Positions 10,607-21,216 are shown, counted from the first letter of the stretch. The stretch is 46,382 nt of DNA from Bacteroides sp. (GCA_023666835.1 JAMPBJ010000005.1:1-46382); one strand, 5' to 3'. The notes: generated by a model not told the origin, from the letters alone. A program made the numbers and translations.

Positions 10607-11005
10607 TTAATATACATAACACAGTACTTCGCCACCAATCTTCTTGTTGAGGGCCTCTTTATTGGTCATGACACCCTGCGAAGTAGAAAGGATAGCGATA
10701 CCCAATCCGTTTAACACTCTAGGCATATCTTTGTAGCCTGTATACTGGCGAAGACCCGGGCGCGAAACGCGTTTGAGTTCTTTGATGGCGTTCACACGAT
10801 CAACGGGATCATACTTCAAGGCGATTTTGATTACGCCTGCGGGGGTTTCACCCTCTATAAACTTATAGTTAAGAATATAGCCTTGTTCGAAAAGAATCTT
10901 GGTGATTTCTTTTTTCAAGTTTGAGGCGGGGATTTCAACCACGCGGTGGTTGGCTTTGATCGCATTCCTCAATCTTGTCAGATAATCTGCTATTGGATCT
11001 GTCAT
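10607..11005 (-). CDS. rpsH: 30S ribosomal protein S8
   Basis: A 132-residue S8, a central-domain 16S rRNA binder. MTDPIADYLTRLRNA, RVSRPGLRQYTGYKDMPRVLNGLGIAILSTSQGVMT and the terminal GGEVLCYVY are diagnostic. In E. coli S8 represses translation of the spc operon. Here the gene is preceded by a 159-base structured spacer, which makes autoregulation at this point plausible. Confidence 0.98.
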   Translation of the reverse strand: MTDPIADYLTRLRNAIKANHRVVEIPASNLKKEITKILFEQGYILNYKFIEGETPAGVIKIALKYDPVDRVNAIKELKRVSRPGLRQYTGYKDMPRVLNGLGIAILSTSQGVMTNKEALNKKIGGEVLCYVY

Positions 11006-11164
11006 TTTATATAATGTTTAAATTGATTCGGACAATCCGAACAATATTTAATACTCTCGTGCTTTGCTCGCAGCCATCGCCGATTCTTGATAATGATCGG
11101 GATGGCATTGGGAGCTCTGCTTTTATCTCTGTTTGGAGCTTTGCTGTATTAAACGTTTATATAC
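11006..11164 (-). promoter_or_regulatory. Structured spacer between rpsN and rpsH
   Basis: This 159-nt gap without an ORF interrupts otherwise tightly packed genes. Its core is a strong hairpin at 11073-11106: GCCATC pairs with GATGGC and CCGAT with ATCGG, eleven pairs with a single bulged base and an 11-base loop. A second small hairpin TTCGGA-CAA-TCCGAA lies close to the rpsH start (about 11027-11041). No TAnnTTTG promoter or T-tract terminator is seen, so an RNA regulatory role is more likely than an operon break. Function is inferred only. Confidence 0.5.
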
Positions 11165-11476
11165 TTACCAGCTTGCTTTCTTCACTCCGGGGATAAGACC
11201 TGCGGAAGCCATTTCGCGGAACTGAATACGCGACAAGCCGAACTGGCGCATATAGCCTTTGGGACGGCCGGTGATGGTGCAGCGGTTGTGTACGCGGATG
11301 GGATTGGAATTCTTTGGGAGCGACTGAAGTTTCTGTGCAGCTTCATAAGCTTCGGCACGGTTTTCTTCGTTTACGCCAGAATTGACAATCTTCTTAAGCT
11401 CTTCACGCTTTTTTGCGTATTTAGCCACCAACTTTGCACGCTTCACTTCGCGGGCTTTCATTGATTCTTTTGCCAT
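11165..11476 (-). CDS. rpsN: 30S ribosomal protein S14 (zinc-free type)
   Basis: A 103-residue S14 beginning [20 protein letters not shown]. The core [27 protein letters not shown] shows a lone cysteine instead of the paired CxxC motifs, so this is the C-minus form that does not bind zinc. The middle (about residues 28-50) is of the longer bacterial type. It is followed by the structured spacer before rpsH. Confidence 0.97.
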   Translation of the reverse strand: MAKESMKAREVKRAKLVAKYAKKREELKKIVNSGVNEENRAEAYEAAQKLQSLPKNSNPIRVHNRCTITGRPKGYMRQFGLSRIQFREMASAGLIPGVKKASW

Positions 11477-11507
11477 GTTGAAATTCTGTAGTTAGACGTT
11501 CGTAGTT

Positions 11508-12053
11508 TTAGCGTTTTTTAAAGGGAAGACCGAAGTGTTTCAACAGTGCATAGCCTTCTTCGTCGGTGTTGGCAGAAGTCACAAATGTGATGTTCATACC
11601 GAGAAGTTTGCTGATATTATCGATGTTGATTTCGGGGAAGATGATCTGCTCAGTAATGCCGAGAGTGTAGTTGCCACGGCCGTCGAGCTTGCCTTCGATA
11701 CCCTTGAAGTCGCGGATACGGGGAAGGGCAACACGGATGAGTCTTTCGAGGAACTCATACATTTTGTCGCGACGGAGAGTGACCATAACACCAACGGGCA
11801 TTTTCTTACGAAGCTTGAAGTTGGAGATGTCTTTCTTCGAGAGAGTGGCAACGGCTTTCTGACCGGTAATGGCAGTGAGCTCGTTGATAGCTGTTTCGAT
11901 GATTTTCTTGTCCTGAGTGGCTTCGCCGAGGCCCTGGTTGATAACGATCTTTTTCAGGCGGGGCACCTGCATCACTGTAGTGTAGTTGAATTCCTTCTGG
12001 AGTGCAGGAACGATGCGCTCTGCATAGTCTTTCTTAAGTGTTGTAGTGCTCAT
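11508..12053 (-). CDS. rplE: 50S ribosomal protein L5
   Basis: A 181-residue L5, which binds 5S rRNA and contacts P-site tRNA. Typical segments are [18 protein letters not shown], the [26 protein letters not shown] region and [12 protein letters not shown]. Its ATG begins on the last base of the rplX stop codon (a one-base TAATG overlap), so the two are translationally coupled. In E. coli the L5 start is where S8 represses; no such element is obvious here because the start overlaps rplX. Confidence 0.98.
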   Translation of the reverse strand: MSTTTLKKDYAERIVPALQKEFNYTTVMQVPRLKKIVINQGLGEATQDKKIIETAINELTAITGQKAVATLSKKDISNFKLRKKMPVGVMVTLRRDKMYEFLERLIRVALPRIRDFKGIEGKLDGRGNYTLGITEQIIFPEINIDNISKLLGMNITFVTSANTDEEGYALLKHFGLPFKKR

Positions 12054-12370
12054 TATTTAATCTCCTCTCCTGATTTTTTAGCGTATCTTACTTTCTTGCC
12101 GTCCTCGATGCGGTAGCCTACGCGGGTAGGTTTGCCGGATTTGGGATCGATCAAGGCAAGATTGGAAATATGAACGGGGGCTTCCATTTTAATGAGGCCA
12201 CCCTGGGGATGTTTGGCGTTGGGCTTAGTAGCCTTGGTTACGAAGTTGACGCCTTCAACGATGGCACGGTTTTTGTCGACGAGCACTTTGAGCACACGAC
12301 CGGTCTTACCGCGATCTTCACCGCTGAGCACGTAAACGTTGTCGCCTTTTTTAATATTTGACTTACTCAT
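12053..12370 (-). CDS. rplX: 50S ribosomal protein L24
   Basis: A 105-residue L24, an assembly initiator at the tunnel exit with a KOW motif ([22 protein letters not shown]). It ends with the usual basic tail ([20 protein letters not shown]). Its TAA stop shares one base with the rplE start. Confidence 0.97.
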   Translation of the reverse strand: MSKSNIKKGDNVYVLSGEDRGKTGRVLKVLVDKNRAIVEGVNFVTKATKPNAKHPQGGLIKMEAPVHISNLALIDPKSGKPTRVGYRIEDGKKVRYAKKSGEEIK

Positions 12371-12397
12371 TGCTTTAGTTTTCTTTGAGGTGTTGGG

Positions 12398-12763
12398 TTA
12401 AAGCACTTCGGGAGCGAGTGAAACGATTTTCATGTTGGTTGCGCGAAGTTCGCGGGCAACGGGACCGAAAATACGGGTTCCACGGAGTTCACCGGCATTG
12501 TTCAATAACACACAAGCATTGTCGTCGAAGCGAATATAGCTTCCGTCGGGACGGCGCACCTCTTTTTTAGTGCGGACAACTACAGCTTTAGATACAGTAC
12601 CTTTCTTTACGTCCGACGAGGGGATGACGCTTTTCACCGAAACTACGATGATGTCGCCAACTGTGGCGTATCGACGGCCTGTACCACCCAGCACGTGAAT
12701 GCAGAGGGCTTCTTTAGCACCGCTGTTATCAGCAACGGTTAAACGGCTTTCAGTCTGTATCAT
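12398..12763 (-). CDS. rplN: 50S ribosomal protein L14
   Basis: A 121-residue L14, located at the subunit interface. [21 protein letters not shown], the [13 protein letters not shown] strand and the C-terminal [13 protein letters not shown] are invariant features. It is only 2 bases downstream of the rpsQ stop. Confidence 0.98.
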   Translation of the reverse strand: MIQTESRLTVADNSGAKEALCIHVLGGTGRRYATVGDIIVVSVKSVIPSSDVKKGTVSKAVVVRTKKEVRRPDGSYIRFDDNACVLLNNAGELRGTRIFGPVARELRATNMKIVSLAPEVL

Positions 12764-12765
12764 AA

Positions 12766-13023
12766 TTATTTAACTTTTTCAATAATTTCTACTAATCTCC
12801 ATCTTTTGGTTTTGCTCAGCGGACGAGTTTCCATAAGTCGCACGGTGTCGCCGATGCTGCACTCGTTCTTTTCATCATGGGCATGATATTTTTTTGTCTT
12901 GTTGACAAATTTGCCGTAGATGGGGTGTTTTTCTTTCCATTTCACCATGACGGTGATGGTTTTATCACCCTTATTGCTCGACACAACCCCAATACGTTCT
13001 TTTCTCAAATTTCTCTTTTCCAT
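12766..13023 (-). CDS. rpsQ: 30S ribosomal protein S17
   Basis: An 85-residue S17 with an OB fold. It binds 16S rRNA near helix 11. [37 protein letters not shown] and the C-terminal [14 protein letters not shown] are diagnostic. It lies 14 bases after rpmC. Confidence 0.98.
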   Translation of the reverse strand: MEKRNLRKERIGVVSSNKGDKTITVMVKWKEKHPIYGKFVNKTKKYHAHDEKNECSIGDTVRLMETRPLSKTKRWRLVEIIEKVK

Positions 13024-13037
13024 TTGTTTTCTTGGGA

Positions 13038-13235
13038 TTATTTATTGTTAAGCTCGCGCTGACGGAGTTCGGTCTTAACGCGTGCGATCATTTTACGGTC
13101 AGCAGTGATTTTTGCAGGATTGTCGATGGGCGAGATTGAGTGGTTGATTTTCAACTGCGCATATTCTTTTTCCATCTGTTCGAGACGATCCTTAAGATCC
13201 TGCGTGTTCATTTCTTTGATTTCTTCTTTTTTCAT
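13038..13235 (-). CDS. rpmC: 50S ribosomal protein L29
   Basis: A 65-residue helical-hairpin protein near the tunnel exit, where it helps dock SRP and trigger factor. It has the [21 protein letters not shown] helix and the terminal [13 protein letters not shown]. An internal ATG (Met9) could also be used, but the MKKEEIKEM start gives a family-like length. Confidence 0.95.
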   Translation of the reverse strand: MKKEEIKEMNTQDLKDRLEQMEKEYAQLKINHSISPIDNPAKITADRKMIARVKTELRQRELNNK

Positions 13236-13241
13236 AGCTGT

Positions 13242-13673
13242 TTACACGTTTTGAGTGGGATCATAATCACGACGAACTACAAATTTGGTGGTAACAGGGA
13301 GCTTCTGAGCTGCAAGACGAAGTGCTTCCTTTGCGATTTCGAAGCTAACGCCTTCAACTTCGATGAGCATACGTCCGGGAGTAACGGGAGCTACGAAGCC
13401 TTCGGGAGCACCTTTACCTTTACCCATACGCACCTCTGCAGGTTTTTTGGTGATGGGTTTGTCAGGGAAAATTCTGATCCATATTTGACCTTGACGCTGC
13501 ATGTGACGGGTCACTGCGATACGAGCCGCCTCAATCTGACGACCTGTAATCCATTTCGACTCCAAAGTCTTTATGCCAAACGAACCGAAGGCCAACTGAT
13601 TGCCGCGCATTGCATTGCCTTTCATACGGCCTTTTTGCTGGCGACGAAATTTAGTTTTCTTAGGTTGTAACAT
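13242..13673 (-). CDS. rplP: 50S ribosomal protein L16
   Basis: A 143-residue L16, which helps organise the A-tRNA site and the peptidyl-transferase region. It has [19 protein letters not shown], the [30 protein letters not shown] core and the C-terminal [17 protein letters not shown]. It lies 20 bases after rpsC and 6 bases before rpmC. Confidence 0.98.
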   Translation of the reverse strand: MLQPKKTKFRRQQKGRMKGNAMRGNQLAFGSFGIKTLESKWITGRQIEAARIAVTRHMQRQGQIWIRIFPDKPITKKPAEVRMGKGKGAPEGFVAPVTPGRMLIEVEGVSFEIAKEALRLAAQKLPVTTKFVVRRDYDPTQNV

Positions 13674-13693
13674 TATCTGTTAGGTTGAGGGGG

Positions 13694-14434
13694 TTAACGA
13701 TTGTTTCTTGATTTGCGACTCATACCGCGACCGCCGTTGCGACCGTGTCCGCCACCCATGCCGCGAGATTCCTTGGCGTTGTTGGTGAATGCGGGCGAGA
13801 GATCACGTTTGCCATAAACTTCACCGCGGCAGATCCAAACTTTCACACCGATGACGCCAACTTTAGTGTGGGCTTCAACAAGTGCGTAGTCGATATCGGC
13901 ACGGAGAGTGTGGAGCGGCGTGCGGCCTTCCTTGAACATTTCAGAGCGGGCCATTTCGGCGCCGTTCAGACGACCGCTCACTTGCACTTTGATGCCTTCA
14001 GCACCGCTGCGCATTGTAGAGGCGATGGCCATCTTGACAGCGCGACGATAGGCGATCTTGCCTTCGATCTGACGTGCAATGTTGCTTGCCACGATCTGAG
14101 CGTCGAGTTCAGGACGTTTCACTTCGAATATGTTGATCTGAACATCCTTGTCAGTGATCTTTTTGAGTTCTTCTTTGAGTTTGTCGACTTCAGAACCACC
14201 TTTACCGATGATCAGACCGGGGCGGGATGTGCATACGGTGATGGTGATGAGTTTGAAGTTACGTTCGATTACGATGCGCGACACGCTTGATTTTGCAAGA
14301 CGCACATTGAGATACTTGCGCAGCTTGGAATCTTCGAGTATGGCATCGCTGTATTTCTTACCGCCATACCAGTTTGAATCCCAGCCACGAATTACGCCTA
14401 AGCGATTGCTGATTGGATTAACTTTTTGTCCCAT
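13694..14434 (-). CDS. rpsC: 30S ribosomal protein S3
   Basis: A 246-residue S3 forming part of the mRNA entry site. [20 protein letters not shown], the KH domain with the [14 protein letters not shown] loop, and the C-terminal [25 protein letters not shown] are conserved. The last 25 residues are Gly/Arg-rich ([20 protein letters not shown]), a Bacteroidota-style tail. Confidence 0.98.
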   Translation of the reverse strand: MGQKVNPISNRLGVIRGWDSNWYGGKKYSDAILEDSKLRKYLNVRLAKSSVSRIVIERNFKLITITVCTSRPGLIIGKGGSEVDKLKEELKKITDKDVQINIFEVKRPELDAQIVASNIARQIEGKIAYRRAVKMAIASTMRSGAEGIKVQVSGRLNGAEMARSEMFKEGRTPLHTLRADIDYALVEAHTKVGVIGVKVWICRGEVYGKRDLSPAFTNNAKESRGMGGGHGRNGGRGMSRKSRNNR

Positions 14435-14445
14435 TGTTTGCCTTA

Positions 14446-14847
14446 TTATTTTGCGTTATCAATAGTGTCCACGATCAGAGTGACGTGGTTGGCACGTTTA
14501 CGGATTCTGTAGCCGCGACCCTGGGGAGCCGGACGAAGACGTTTGAGCATGGGAGCGCAGTTGACCTGAATGGTGCTGACGCAGAGCATGCCTGCTTCGA
14601 CTTGCTGATTGTTTTTTGCTTCCCAATTGGCAACTGCCGATTTGAGCAGTTTGTAGAGTTGAGCAGCGGCATCTTTGTTAGAGAATTTGAGCATGCCAAG
14701 AGCACGGTTGACTTCAACGCCACGGATCATGTCGGCAACAAGACGCATTTTGCGGGGCGACGAGGGCACATTGGTCAGCTTTGCAAAGGCTATATTTTTC
14801 AGCTCTTCTTTTCTTTTGTCGGCTGAATTTCTTTTTCTTACACCCAT
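14446..14847 (-). CDS. rplV: 50S ribosomal protein L22
   Basis: A 133-residue L22 whose beta hairpin lines the nascent-peptide tunnel. The [15 protein letters not shown] and hairpin region [21 protein letters not shown] are clear. The N-terminus ([18 protein letters not shown]) is the form seen in Bacteroidota. No deletion or duplication is apparent in the hairpin, the usual site of macrolide-resistance changes. Confidence 0.97.
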   Translation of the reverse strand: MGVRKRNSADKRKEELKNIAFAKLTNVPSSPRKMRLVADMIRGVEVNRALGMLKFSNKDAAAQLYKLLKSAVANWEAKNNQQVEAGMLCVSTIQVNCAPMLKRLRPAPQGRGYRIRKRANHVTLIVDTIDNAK

Positions 14848-14892
14848 TGTAGTTAATTCTTTCTTTTTAAAAAATTATTTTACGGGGCCCTA

Positions 14893-15159
14893 TCATTTCT
14901 TGTTACCGGCGTGACCGCGGAAGTTGCGAGTCGGAGCGAATTCTCCGAGCTTGTGTCCTACCATGTTCTCAGTCACGTAGACAGGAATGAACTTGTTGCC
15001 GTTGTGAACGGCAAAAGTGTGACCTACGAATTCAGGTGCGATCATTGAAGCACGGCTCCATGTCTTGATGACATTTTTCTTGCCGCTTGCTTCCATAGCT
15101 TCCACCTTCTTTTCGAGCTTTACACTGATAAAGGGGCCTTTTTTTAATGAACGACTCAT
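14893..15159 (-). CDS. rpsS: 30S ribosomal protein S19
   Basis: An 88-residue S19 of the 30S head. [40 protein letters not shown] and the C-terminal [18 protein letters not shown] are highly conserved. It is 22 bases after rplB and 45 bases before rplV. Confidence 0.98.
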   Translation of the reverse strand: MSRSLKKGPFISVKLEKKVEAMEASGKKNVIKTWSRASMIAPEFVGHTFAVHNGNKFIPVYVTENMVGHKLGEFAPTRNFRGHAGNKK

Positions 15160-15181
15160 AAGTTTTGCTTAGTTAATCAGT

Positions 15182-16009
15182 TTACTTTTTCCTTCTTTCA
15201 ATGATGTACTTCGAAGAGTGTTTCTTCGGTGCACGAGTCTTCAGGCCCTTAGCGTAAAGACCCTTACGCGAACGAGGATGTCCACCTGACGAACGGCCTT
15301 CGCCACCACCCATCGGGTGATCGACAGGATTCATGACAACGCCACGGTTGCGGGGGCGACGACCGAGCCAACGGCTGCGACCGGCCTTACCACTGCGTTC
15401 GAGAGAGTGTTCGCTGTTGCCGACAACGCCGATGGTAGCTTTGCAGGTGGCGAGCACTTTACGTGTCTCTCCGGAAGGAAGTTTGATGATTGCATAGTTT
15501 CCCTCGCGGGAAGTGAGCTGAGCAAATGTGCCGGCCGAACGTGCCATGAAGGCTCCCTGACCGGGGCGCAGTTCGATGTTGTGGATCAGAGTGCCGACGG
15601 GGATCTTGTTGAGAGGAAGGGCGTTGCCAACCTCAGGAGCGGCGTCGGGACCACTGACAACTGTTGCGCCAACTTGCAAGCCGTTGGGTGCAATGATGTA
15701 GGTTTTAGCACCGTCAACGTAGTAAAGCAGAGCGATGCGAGCCGAACGGTTAGGATCGTACTCGATGCTTTTTACCACGGCGGGTACACCGTCTTTGGTT
15801 CTCTTAAAGTCAATGAAACGGTATTTGCGCTTGTGACCACCGCCAAGGTAACGGTTGGAGAGGTGGCCTTCGGAGTTGCGACCTCCGGTAGAGCGCTTGC
15901 CGACTGTAAGAGATTTCTCTGGCGTAGTAGCAGTGATTGTACCTTTGAATACGCCAATAACTTTGTGTCTTTGCCCCGGTGTAGTGGGCTTGAATTTTCT
16001 TACTGCCAT
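15182..16009 (-). CDS. rplB: 50S ribosomal protein L2
   Basis: A 275-residue L2, required for subunit joining and peptidyl transfer. It has [14 protein letters not shown], the OB and SH3-like RNA-binding domains ([29 protein letters not shown]) and the essential region [21 protein letters not shown] containing the conserved catalytic-area histidine. Confidence 0.98.
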   Translation of the reverse strand: MAVRKFKPTTPGQRHKVIGVFKGTITATTPEKSLTVGKRSTGGRNSEGHLSNRYLGGGHKRKYRFIDFKRTKDGVPAVVKSIEYDPNRSARIALLYYVDGAKTYIIAPNGLQVGATVVSGPDAAPEVGNALPLNKIPVGTLIHNIELRPGQGAFMARSAGTFAQLTSREGNYAIIKLPSGETRKVLATCKATIGVVGNSEHSLERSGKAGRSRWLGRRPRNRGVVMNPVDHPMGGGEGRSSGGHPRSRKGLYAKGLKTRAPKKHSSKYIIERRKK

Positions 16010-16015
16010 TTTCTA

Positions 16016-16306
16016 TTATATATTGCTATAAAAGTCAATAGTTTCACCGTCGGCCAAAGTAACATAAGCTTTTTTGTAGGCCGGGGTGCTTCCTTTCAGC
16101 AAGCCGCTCTTGGTCCAGCGCGACTTGTTCTTGCCTCTTACGACAGCAGTGTTCACGTCTTTAACCTTAACGCCGTAAAGTTGTTCGACCAATGTTTTGA
16201 TCTGATACTTGTTGGCATGGGGAGAAACGCGGAAAGTGTAGCGATTCAGACGGTCGCTAAGTTGAGTTGCCTTTTCGGTAACAATAGGTTCGATTGTGAT
16301 ATCCAT
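16016..16306 (-). CDS. rplW: 50S ribosomal protein L23
   Basis: A 96-residue L23, the tunnel-exit docking site for trigger factor and SRP. The start MDITIEPIVTEKATQLSDR and the helix KYQIKTLVEQLYGVKVKDVNT are characteristic. It lies 6 bases before rplB and 20 bases after rplD. Confidence 0.97.
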   Translation of the reverse strand: MDITIEPIVTEKATQLSDRLNRYTFRVSPHANKYQIKTLVEQLYGVKVKDVNTAVVRGKNKSRWTKSGLLKGSTPAYKKAYVTLADGETIDFYSNI

Positions 16307-16326
16307 TGTATTACTTCTCCTTTTGG

Positions 16327-16947
16327 TTAAAGATTATTAATAACACCAAGGCTACCCTCTGTCAGAAGAATAGCGTTGCTGTGCATAATGGCATAAGTGT
16401 TAATATCCGAGGCAACAATCACTTGAACACCCGGGATATTACGAGCTGACAAATATACGTTTTTTTCCTGGTTTGCTAAAACCAAAAGCAGTTTTTTGCC
16501 TTCTGCTTTAAGATTTTTTGCAATATTTACGAATTCTTTAGTTTTCGGAGCTTCGAAGTTGAAGTCTTCAACCACTGTGATTTCGTTGTCCTGGAGTTTG
16601 TAGGTCAGCGCTGATTTGCGAGCGAGCTGCTTAACTTTCTTGTTGAGTTTGAAGCGATAGTCGCGGGGACGGGGACCGAATACGCGGCCACCACCAACGA
16701 GAACGGGTGAGTTGATATCACCGATACGTGCACCGCCGCCACCTTTCTGCTTGTGAAGCTTGCGGGTCGAGCCGGACACTTCAGAACGTTCTTTCGATTT
16801 GTGAGTACCCTGACGCTGATTGGCCAAGTATTGTTTCACATCGAGATATACGGCGTGCTCGTTGGCATCGATTGCGAACACCTGGTCGTTGAGCTCCGCC
16901 TTGCGACCGGTGTCTTCTCCTTTTATGTTATAAATTGCGAGTTCCAT
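16327..16947 (-). CDS. rplD: 50S ribosomal protein L4
   Basis: A 206-residue L4, whose extended loop reaches the tunnel constriction. [23 protein letters not shown] then [22 protein letters not shown] is the loop, and QKGGGGAR-like residues there are intact. Its ATG shares one base with the rplC stop (TAATG), so the pair is translationally coupled. In gamma-proteobacteria L4 regulates the S10 operon; no matching leader is evident here. Confidence 0.97.
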   Translation of the reverse strand: MELAIYNIKGEDTGRKAELNDQVFAIDANEHAVYLDVKQYLANQRQGTHKSKERSEVSGSTRKLHKQKGGGGARIGDINSPVLVGGGRVFGPRPRDYRFKLNKKVKQLARKSALTYKLQDNEITVVEDFNFEAPKTKEFVNIAKNLKAEGKKLLLVLANQEKNVYLSARNIPGVQVIVASDINTYAIMHSNAILLTEGSLGVINNL

Positions 16948-17567
16948 TATTTCTCAATTAATACGATTGAACCTTTGCTTCCGGGCACTGAACCTTTGAT
17001 GACCAAAAGATTGTTTTCGGGGAGCACTTTAACTACTTGAAGATTCTGAACGGTAACTTTTTCGTTGCCTGTCTGGCCGGCCATGCGCATTCCTTTGAAC
17101 ACTTTGGCGGGATACGAACATGCACCGATCGAACCCGGCTTGCGCTGACGATTGTGCTGGCCGTGTGTGGCCTGACCTACACCGCCGAAACCGTGACGTT
17201 TAACAACGCCCTGATAGCCTTTACCTTTCGATGTTCCCTGAACATCAACGAAGTCGTCTTCGGCGAAGAGGCTGTCGACTGTCAGAGTGTCGCCCAGCTT
17301 GTATTCGTTCTCAAAACCTTTGAACTCGGCCAAGTATCTTTGCGGAGCAACCCCGGCTTTTTCAAAGTGACCTGCCATAGGCTTGGTGGTGTGCTTCTCT
17401 TTCTTCTCAACGAATCCGAGCTGCACAGCATCGTAGCCGTCAGTATCAGCTTTTTTCACCTGAGTGACAACACAAGGACCTACTTCGATAACAGTGCACG
17501 GCACGTTTTTGCCGTCGGCACTGAAAACGGACATCATTCCGATTTTCTTTCCTAATAATCCTGGCAT
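16947..17567 (-). CDS. rplC: 50S ribosomal protein L3
   Basis: A 206-residue L3 with the finger that reaches the peptidyl-transferase centre. It starts [15 protein letters not shown]. The finger motif [18 protein letters not shown] and [21 protein letters not shown] are typical, including the Gln methylated in many bacteria. It follows rpsJ after 56 bases. Confidence 0.97.
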   Translation of the reverse strand: MPGLLGKKIGMMSVFSADGKNVPCTVIEVGPCVVTQVKKADTDGYDAVQLGFVEKKEKHTTKPMAGHFEKAGVAPQRYLAEFKGFENEYKLGDTLTVDSLFAEDDFVDVQGTSKGKGYQGVVKRHGFGGVGQATHGQHNRQRKPGSIGACSYPAKVFKGMRMAGQTGNEKVTVQNLQVVKVLPENNLLVIKGSVPGSKGSIVLIEK

Positions 17568-17623
17568 TTCTCTAAGTTTTACTTAATTATTTAATAAAAT
17601 TGGATTTCAATTGTTTCTTACGA

Positions 17624-17929
17624 TCAGACTTTGATTTCCACATCAACGCCGCTGGGGAGTTCGAGTTTCATCAGCGCATCGACAGTCTTGGCTGTTGAAT
17701 TGAAAATGTCGATAAGACGTTTGTAGCTTGCAAGCTCAAACTGTTCGCGCGATTTCTTGTTGACGAATGTCGAGCGGTTGACGGTAAAAATACGTTTGTG
17801 GGTGGGCAGGGGTATCGGACCGCTGATCACGGCGCCGGTGCTCTTGACCGTCTTCACAATCTTTTCGGCCGACTTGTCAACCAAGTCATGGTCGTAAGAT
17901 TTTAGTTTGATTCTGATTTTCTGGCTCAT
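17624..17929 (-). CDS. rpsJ: 30S ribosomal protein S10
   Basis: A 101-residue S10, a 30S head protein also known as NusE, a partner of NusB in antitermination. It has [37 protein letters not shown] and the [15 protein letters not shown] end. It follows fusA by only 21 bases: the str and S10 gene sets are joined directly and tuf, which often lies here, is absent. Confidence 0.98.
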   Translation of the reverse strand: MSQKIRIKLKSYDHDLVDKSAEKIVKTVKSTGAVISGPIPLPTHKRIFTVNRSTFVNKKSREQFELASYKRLIDIFNSTAKTVDALMKLELPSGVDVEIKV

Positions 17930-17950
17930 ATAATTGATTGTTTATTTGTT

Positions 17951-20077
17951 TTATTTCAGAAGATCAACGCGACCCTGGCACTCTGTGAGCACTGTGCGGG
18001 CGATCGATGAGCTGACTTCGCTGTAGTGGCTGAACGACATAGTGCTGGTGGCACGACCGGAAGTAATCGTACGAAGAGCAGTCACATAGCCGAACATTTC
18101 AGCAAGAGGAGCTTTGGCCTTAACCACGCGGGCCCCGCTGCGGCTTGTTTCCATGCCTTCTACCTGACCGCGACGTTTGTTCAAGTCGCTGATCACGTCG
18201 CCCATGCTTTCTTCGGGTGTAACAACCTCTATCTTCATGATAGGCTCGAGAAGTACCGGACCGGCCTTTTCAGATGCTTTCTTGAATGCCGAGATTGCAC
18301 AAAGTTCGAATGAGAGCTGATCGGAGTCAACCGGGTGAAACGAACCGTCGATCACGGTGACCTTAAGCTGTTCAACAGGGAAGCCGGCGAGCACACCGTT
18401 TTTCATTGCGGTCTGGAAACCTTTCTGGATCGAGGGGATATATTCTTTGGGGATGTTACCACCTTTGACTTCATCGACAAACTGAAGGTTGCCTTCGAAG
18501 CCTTCGTCGACGGGTTCAACGCGAACGATGATATCGGCAAATTTACCACGACCACCGGTCTGCTTCTTGAACACTTCGCGAAGTTCAACAGGAGCTGTGA
18601 TAGCTTCCTTGTAGGTAACCTGCGGACGACCCTGGTTACATTCCACCTTGAATTCACGACGCAGACGGTCGATAATAATGTCGAGGTGAAGCTCACCCAT
18701 ACCGGAGATAACGGTCTGACCGGTCTCTTCGTTGGTCTGAACGCGGAAAGTCGGGTCTTCTTCAGCAAGCTTCTGGAGACCAACGCCGAGTTTGTCAAGG
18801 TCTTTCTGAGTTTTGGGCTCTACTGCGATACCGATCACAGGTTCGGGGAATTCCATAGCCTCGAGAACGATCGGGTGATTTTCATCGCAGAGAGTATCAC
18901 CGGTGCGGATATCTTTGAAACCAACACCTGCGCCGATATCGCCGCAACCGATGGCGTCCATAGCGTTCTGCTTGTTGGAGTGCATCTGGAACAGACGCGA
19001 CACGCGTTCTTTCTTGCCCGAGCGTGCATTGAGCACATATGAACCGGCAACGACATCGCCGGAATAAACGCGGAAGAATGTCAGACGACCTACGTAGGGG
19101 TCGGTGGCAATCTTGAATGCGAGAGCGCACATAGGTTCTTCGGGGAGAGGCTTGCGCACTTCCACTTTATCGGGATCGTTGGGGTCAGTACCTTCGATGG
19201 CACCACCGTCGAGCGGACTGGGTAGATAGGCACAAACATTGTCGAGAAGGGGTTGAACGCCTTTGTTCTTGAACGACGAGCCAAGAGTCATCGGCACGAT
19301 TTCCATGGCAAGAGTTGCCTTGCGGATTGCGCGACGAATTTCTTCTTCAGTAATAGTTGAAGGATCGTCGAAATATTTCTCCATCAACACGTCGTCGAAT
19401 TCAGCGATCTTTTCGAGCATTTTATCGCGCCATTCTTCAGCTTCAGCCTGGAGGTTGGCAGGGATCTCCTCAAGATCGTAGTCTGCACCCATCGACTCGT
19501 CATGCCAGAAGATAGCCTTCATGGTGATCAGATCGACGATGCCTTTGAATGTCTCTTCAGCACCGATGGGAATCTGGATGGGACAAGGATTTGCACCAAG
19601 CACATCCTTGAGCTGGCGCACTACTTCGAAGAAGTTTGCACCCGAGCGGTCCATCTTGTTCACATAACCGATACGGGGAACATTGTATTTATCGGCCTGA
19701 CGCCACACGGTTTCCGACTGAGGTTCAACACCGCCTACAGCACAGAAAGTGGCTACAGCGCCGTCGAGCACACGGAGTGAACGTTCTACTTCAACGGTGA
19801 AGTCAACGTGTCCCGGGGTGTCAATAAGGTTGATTTTGTATTTGTTGCCGTCGTAGTTCCAGAAGGCGGTGGTGGCGGCTGATGTGATAGTAATACCGCG
19901 TTCCTGTTCCTGTTCCATCCAGTCCATGGTAGCGGCACCATCGTGCACTTCACCTATTTTATGTGTCTTACCCGTGTAGAAGAGTATACGCTCCGATGTG
20001 GTGGTCTTACCGGCATCGATGTGAGCCATAATACCAATATTGCGGGTAAACTTCAATTGTTCGTCTGCTTTGCTCAT
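17951..20077 (-). CDS. fusA: Elongation factor G
   Basis: A 708-residue EF-G that drives ribosomal translocation with GTP. The G domain has P-loop [15 protein letters not shown], switch region [22 protein letters not shown] and NKMDRSGA. Domain II and the tRNA-mimicking domains III-V follow, with [24 protein letters not shown] near the C-terminus. The complete switch and P-loop motifs and the str-operon location support canonical FusA, not an EF-G2 or TetM-type paralogue. It is 44 bases after rpsG. Confidence 0.97.
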   Translation of the reverse strand: MSKADEQLKFTRNIGIMAHIDAGKTTTSERILFYTGKTHKIGEVHDGAATMDWMEQEQERGITITSAATTAFWNYDGNKYKINLIDTPGHVDFTVEVERSLRVLDGAVATFCAVGGVEPQSETVWRQADKYNVPRIGYVNKMDRSGANFFEVVRQLKDVLGANPCPIQIPIGAEETFKGIVDLITMKAIFWHDESMGADYDLEEIPANLQAEAEEWRDKMLEKIAEFDDVLMEKYFDDPSTITEEEIRRAIRKATLAMEIVPMTLGSSFKNKGVQPLLDNVCAYLPSPLDGGAIEGTDPNDPDKVEVRKPLPEEPMCALAFKIATDPYVGRLTFFRVYSGDVVAGSYVLNARSGKKERVSRLFQMHSNKQNAMDAIGCGDIGAGVGFKDIRTGDTLCDENHPIVLEAMEFPEPVIGIAVEPKTQKDLDKLGVGLQKLAEEDPTFRVQTNEETGQTVISGMGELHLDIIIDRLRREFKVECNQGRPQVTYKEAITAPVELREVFKKQTGGRGKFADIIVRVEPVDEGFEGNLQFVDEVKGGNIPKEYIPSIQKGFQTAMKNGVLAGFPVEQLKVTVIDGSFHPVDSDQLSFELCAISAFKKASEKAGPVLLEPIMKIEVVTPEESMGDVISDLNKRRGQVEGMETSRSGARVVKAKAPLAEMFGYVTALRTITSGRATSTMSFSHYSEVSSSIARTVLTECQGRVDLLK

Positions 20078-20121
20078 TTTCTTTACTTGTCAGTAGTTAT
20101 CAATGAAATGTGAAATAATGA

Positions 20122-20598
20122 TTAGAAGCGGAAGTGAGCGAATGCGCGGTTGGCTTCTGCCATCTTGTGCATATCCTCTTTACGTTTGAAAGCACCGCCC
20201 TGGTCATTGTAGGCGTCGACGATTTCAGCAGCGAGCTTGTCGGCCATTGTCTTGCCACCACGTTTGCGGGCATAGAGGATAAGGTTCTTCATTGATATTG
20301 ACTCTTTACGGTCGGGACGGATTTCGGTAGGAACCTGGAAGGTAGCGCCACCGACGCGGCGAGATTTCACCTCAACTTGGGGTGTGATGTTTTCGAGAGC
20401 TTTTTTCCATATTTCGAGCGCAGTTTTTTCCTCATTGGGCATCTTCGACTTCACAGTCTCGAGGGCGCTGTAGAAAATAGTGTAGGCAGTGTTCTTTTTT
20501 CCGTCATACATAAGGTGGTTGACGAATTTCGACACTCTTACGTCGTTAAAAACGGGATCAGGAAGTACAATCCGTTTTTTAGGTTTTGCCTTTCTCAT
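20122..20598 (-). CDS. rpsG: 30S ribosomal protein S7
   Basis: A 158-residue S7, the primary binder of the 16S 3' domain. [41 protein letters not shown] and the helical C-terminal part ([20 protein letters not shown]) are conserved. In E. coli S7 represses translation from the rpsL-rpsG spacer. The equivalent spacer here is unusually long (234 bases), compatible with similar control. Confidence 0.98.
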   Translation of the reverse strand: MRKAKPKKRIVLPDPVFNDVRVSKFVNHLMYDGKKNTAYTIFYSALETVKSKMPNEEKTALEIWKKALENITPQVEVKSRRVGGATFQVPTEIRPDRKESISMKNLILYARKRGGKTMADKLAAEIVDAYNDQGGAFKRKEDMHKMAEANRAFAHFRF

Positions 20599-20832
20599 TG
20601 GTCAATTTCTTGTTTTGTCGTTTTTTGTTTGCTTGGTTGCTGCATCTTTCTTCTTCAACGGCCGTTCTCCAACAGCTCATTTACTCAACCATGATATAGC
20701 CTTCCAATTAATCAAAAAGCGAAGTTTGTAAATTCGTTTTTCTTTTTAATTGTCGACCGCTTTGCCCCGCAGCCGGATAGGGTTTGTTCTGTAAGATCAG
20801 TTGCCTGATGAAACCGTGGCATTAAGCCTCAA
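20599..20832 (-). promoter_or_regulatory. Long spacer between rpsL and rpsG, candidate S7 regulatory region
   Basis: This is 234 nt without a gene, the largest gap in the operon. In minus-strand RNA there is a clean hairpin ATCAG-GCAA-CTGAT with a GNRA tetraloop (20796-20809) shortly after the rpsL stop. It is followed by a GC-rich segment around 20757-20775. An AT-rich imperfect hairpin lies at 20714-20741 (AAAAACGAA with TTCGCTTTTT). No TAnnTTTG promoter is visible. The position matches that of the S7 target in E. coli, but I see no sequence evidence that the structure is the same. Confidence 0.4.
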
Positions 20833-21216
20833 TTACTTCTTGGCAGCTTTCGGACGCTTTGCACCATATTTCGAGCGACGCTGAGTGCGGTCCTTAACAC
20901 CGCTGGTATCGAGCGTGCCGCGAACGATGTGGTAGCGAACACCGGGAAGGTCTTTTACACGACCGCCGCGCACGAGCACGATTGAGTGTTCCTGGAGATT
21001 GTGGCCTTCGCCGGGGATGTAGGAGTTGACCTCCTTGCCGTTGGTCAGGCGCACACGTGCTACTTTACGCATTGCCGAGTTAGGTTTCTTGGGGGTTGTA
21101 GTGTAAACGCGCACACACACACCGCGACGCTGCGGGCATGAATCCAATGCGGGCGACTTACTCTTATCCTCAAGAGCTACACGTCCTTTTCTTACTAATT
21201 GCTGAATCGTAGGCAT
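20833..21216 (-). CDS. rpsL: 30S ribosomal protein S12
   Basis: A 127-residue S12 of the decoding centre, first gene of the long operon. [19 protein letters not shown] and [20 protein letters not shown] are intact. The lysines at the usual streptomycin-resistance sites (Lys43 in PKKPNS and the Lys in RVKDLPG) are wild type, predicting a sensitive allele. Its mRNA leader from the predicted start site is about 145 bases. Confidence 0.98.
   Translation of the reverse strand: MPTIQQLVRKGRVALEDKSKSPALDSCPQRRGVCVRVYTTTPKKPNSAMRKVARVRLTNGKEVNSYIPGEGHNLQEHSIVLVRGGRVKDLPGVRYHIVRGTLDTSGVKDRTQRRSKYGAKRPKAAKK

Noticed and set aside
15317-16330. A 337-codon open frame opposite rplB and rplW
   Set aside because: It covers two ribosomal protein genes in antisense, and the translated sequence is low-similarity shadow.
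20714-20741. AT-rich hairpin in the rpsL-rpsG gap as a terminator
   Set aside because: The stem is almost all A-T with a bulge, too weak for an intrinsic terminator, and the downstream genes need read-through.
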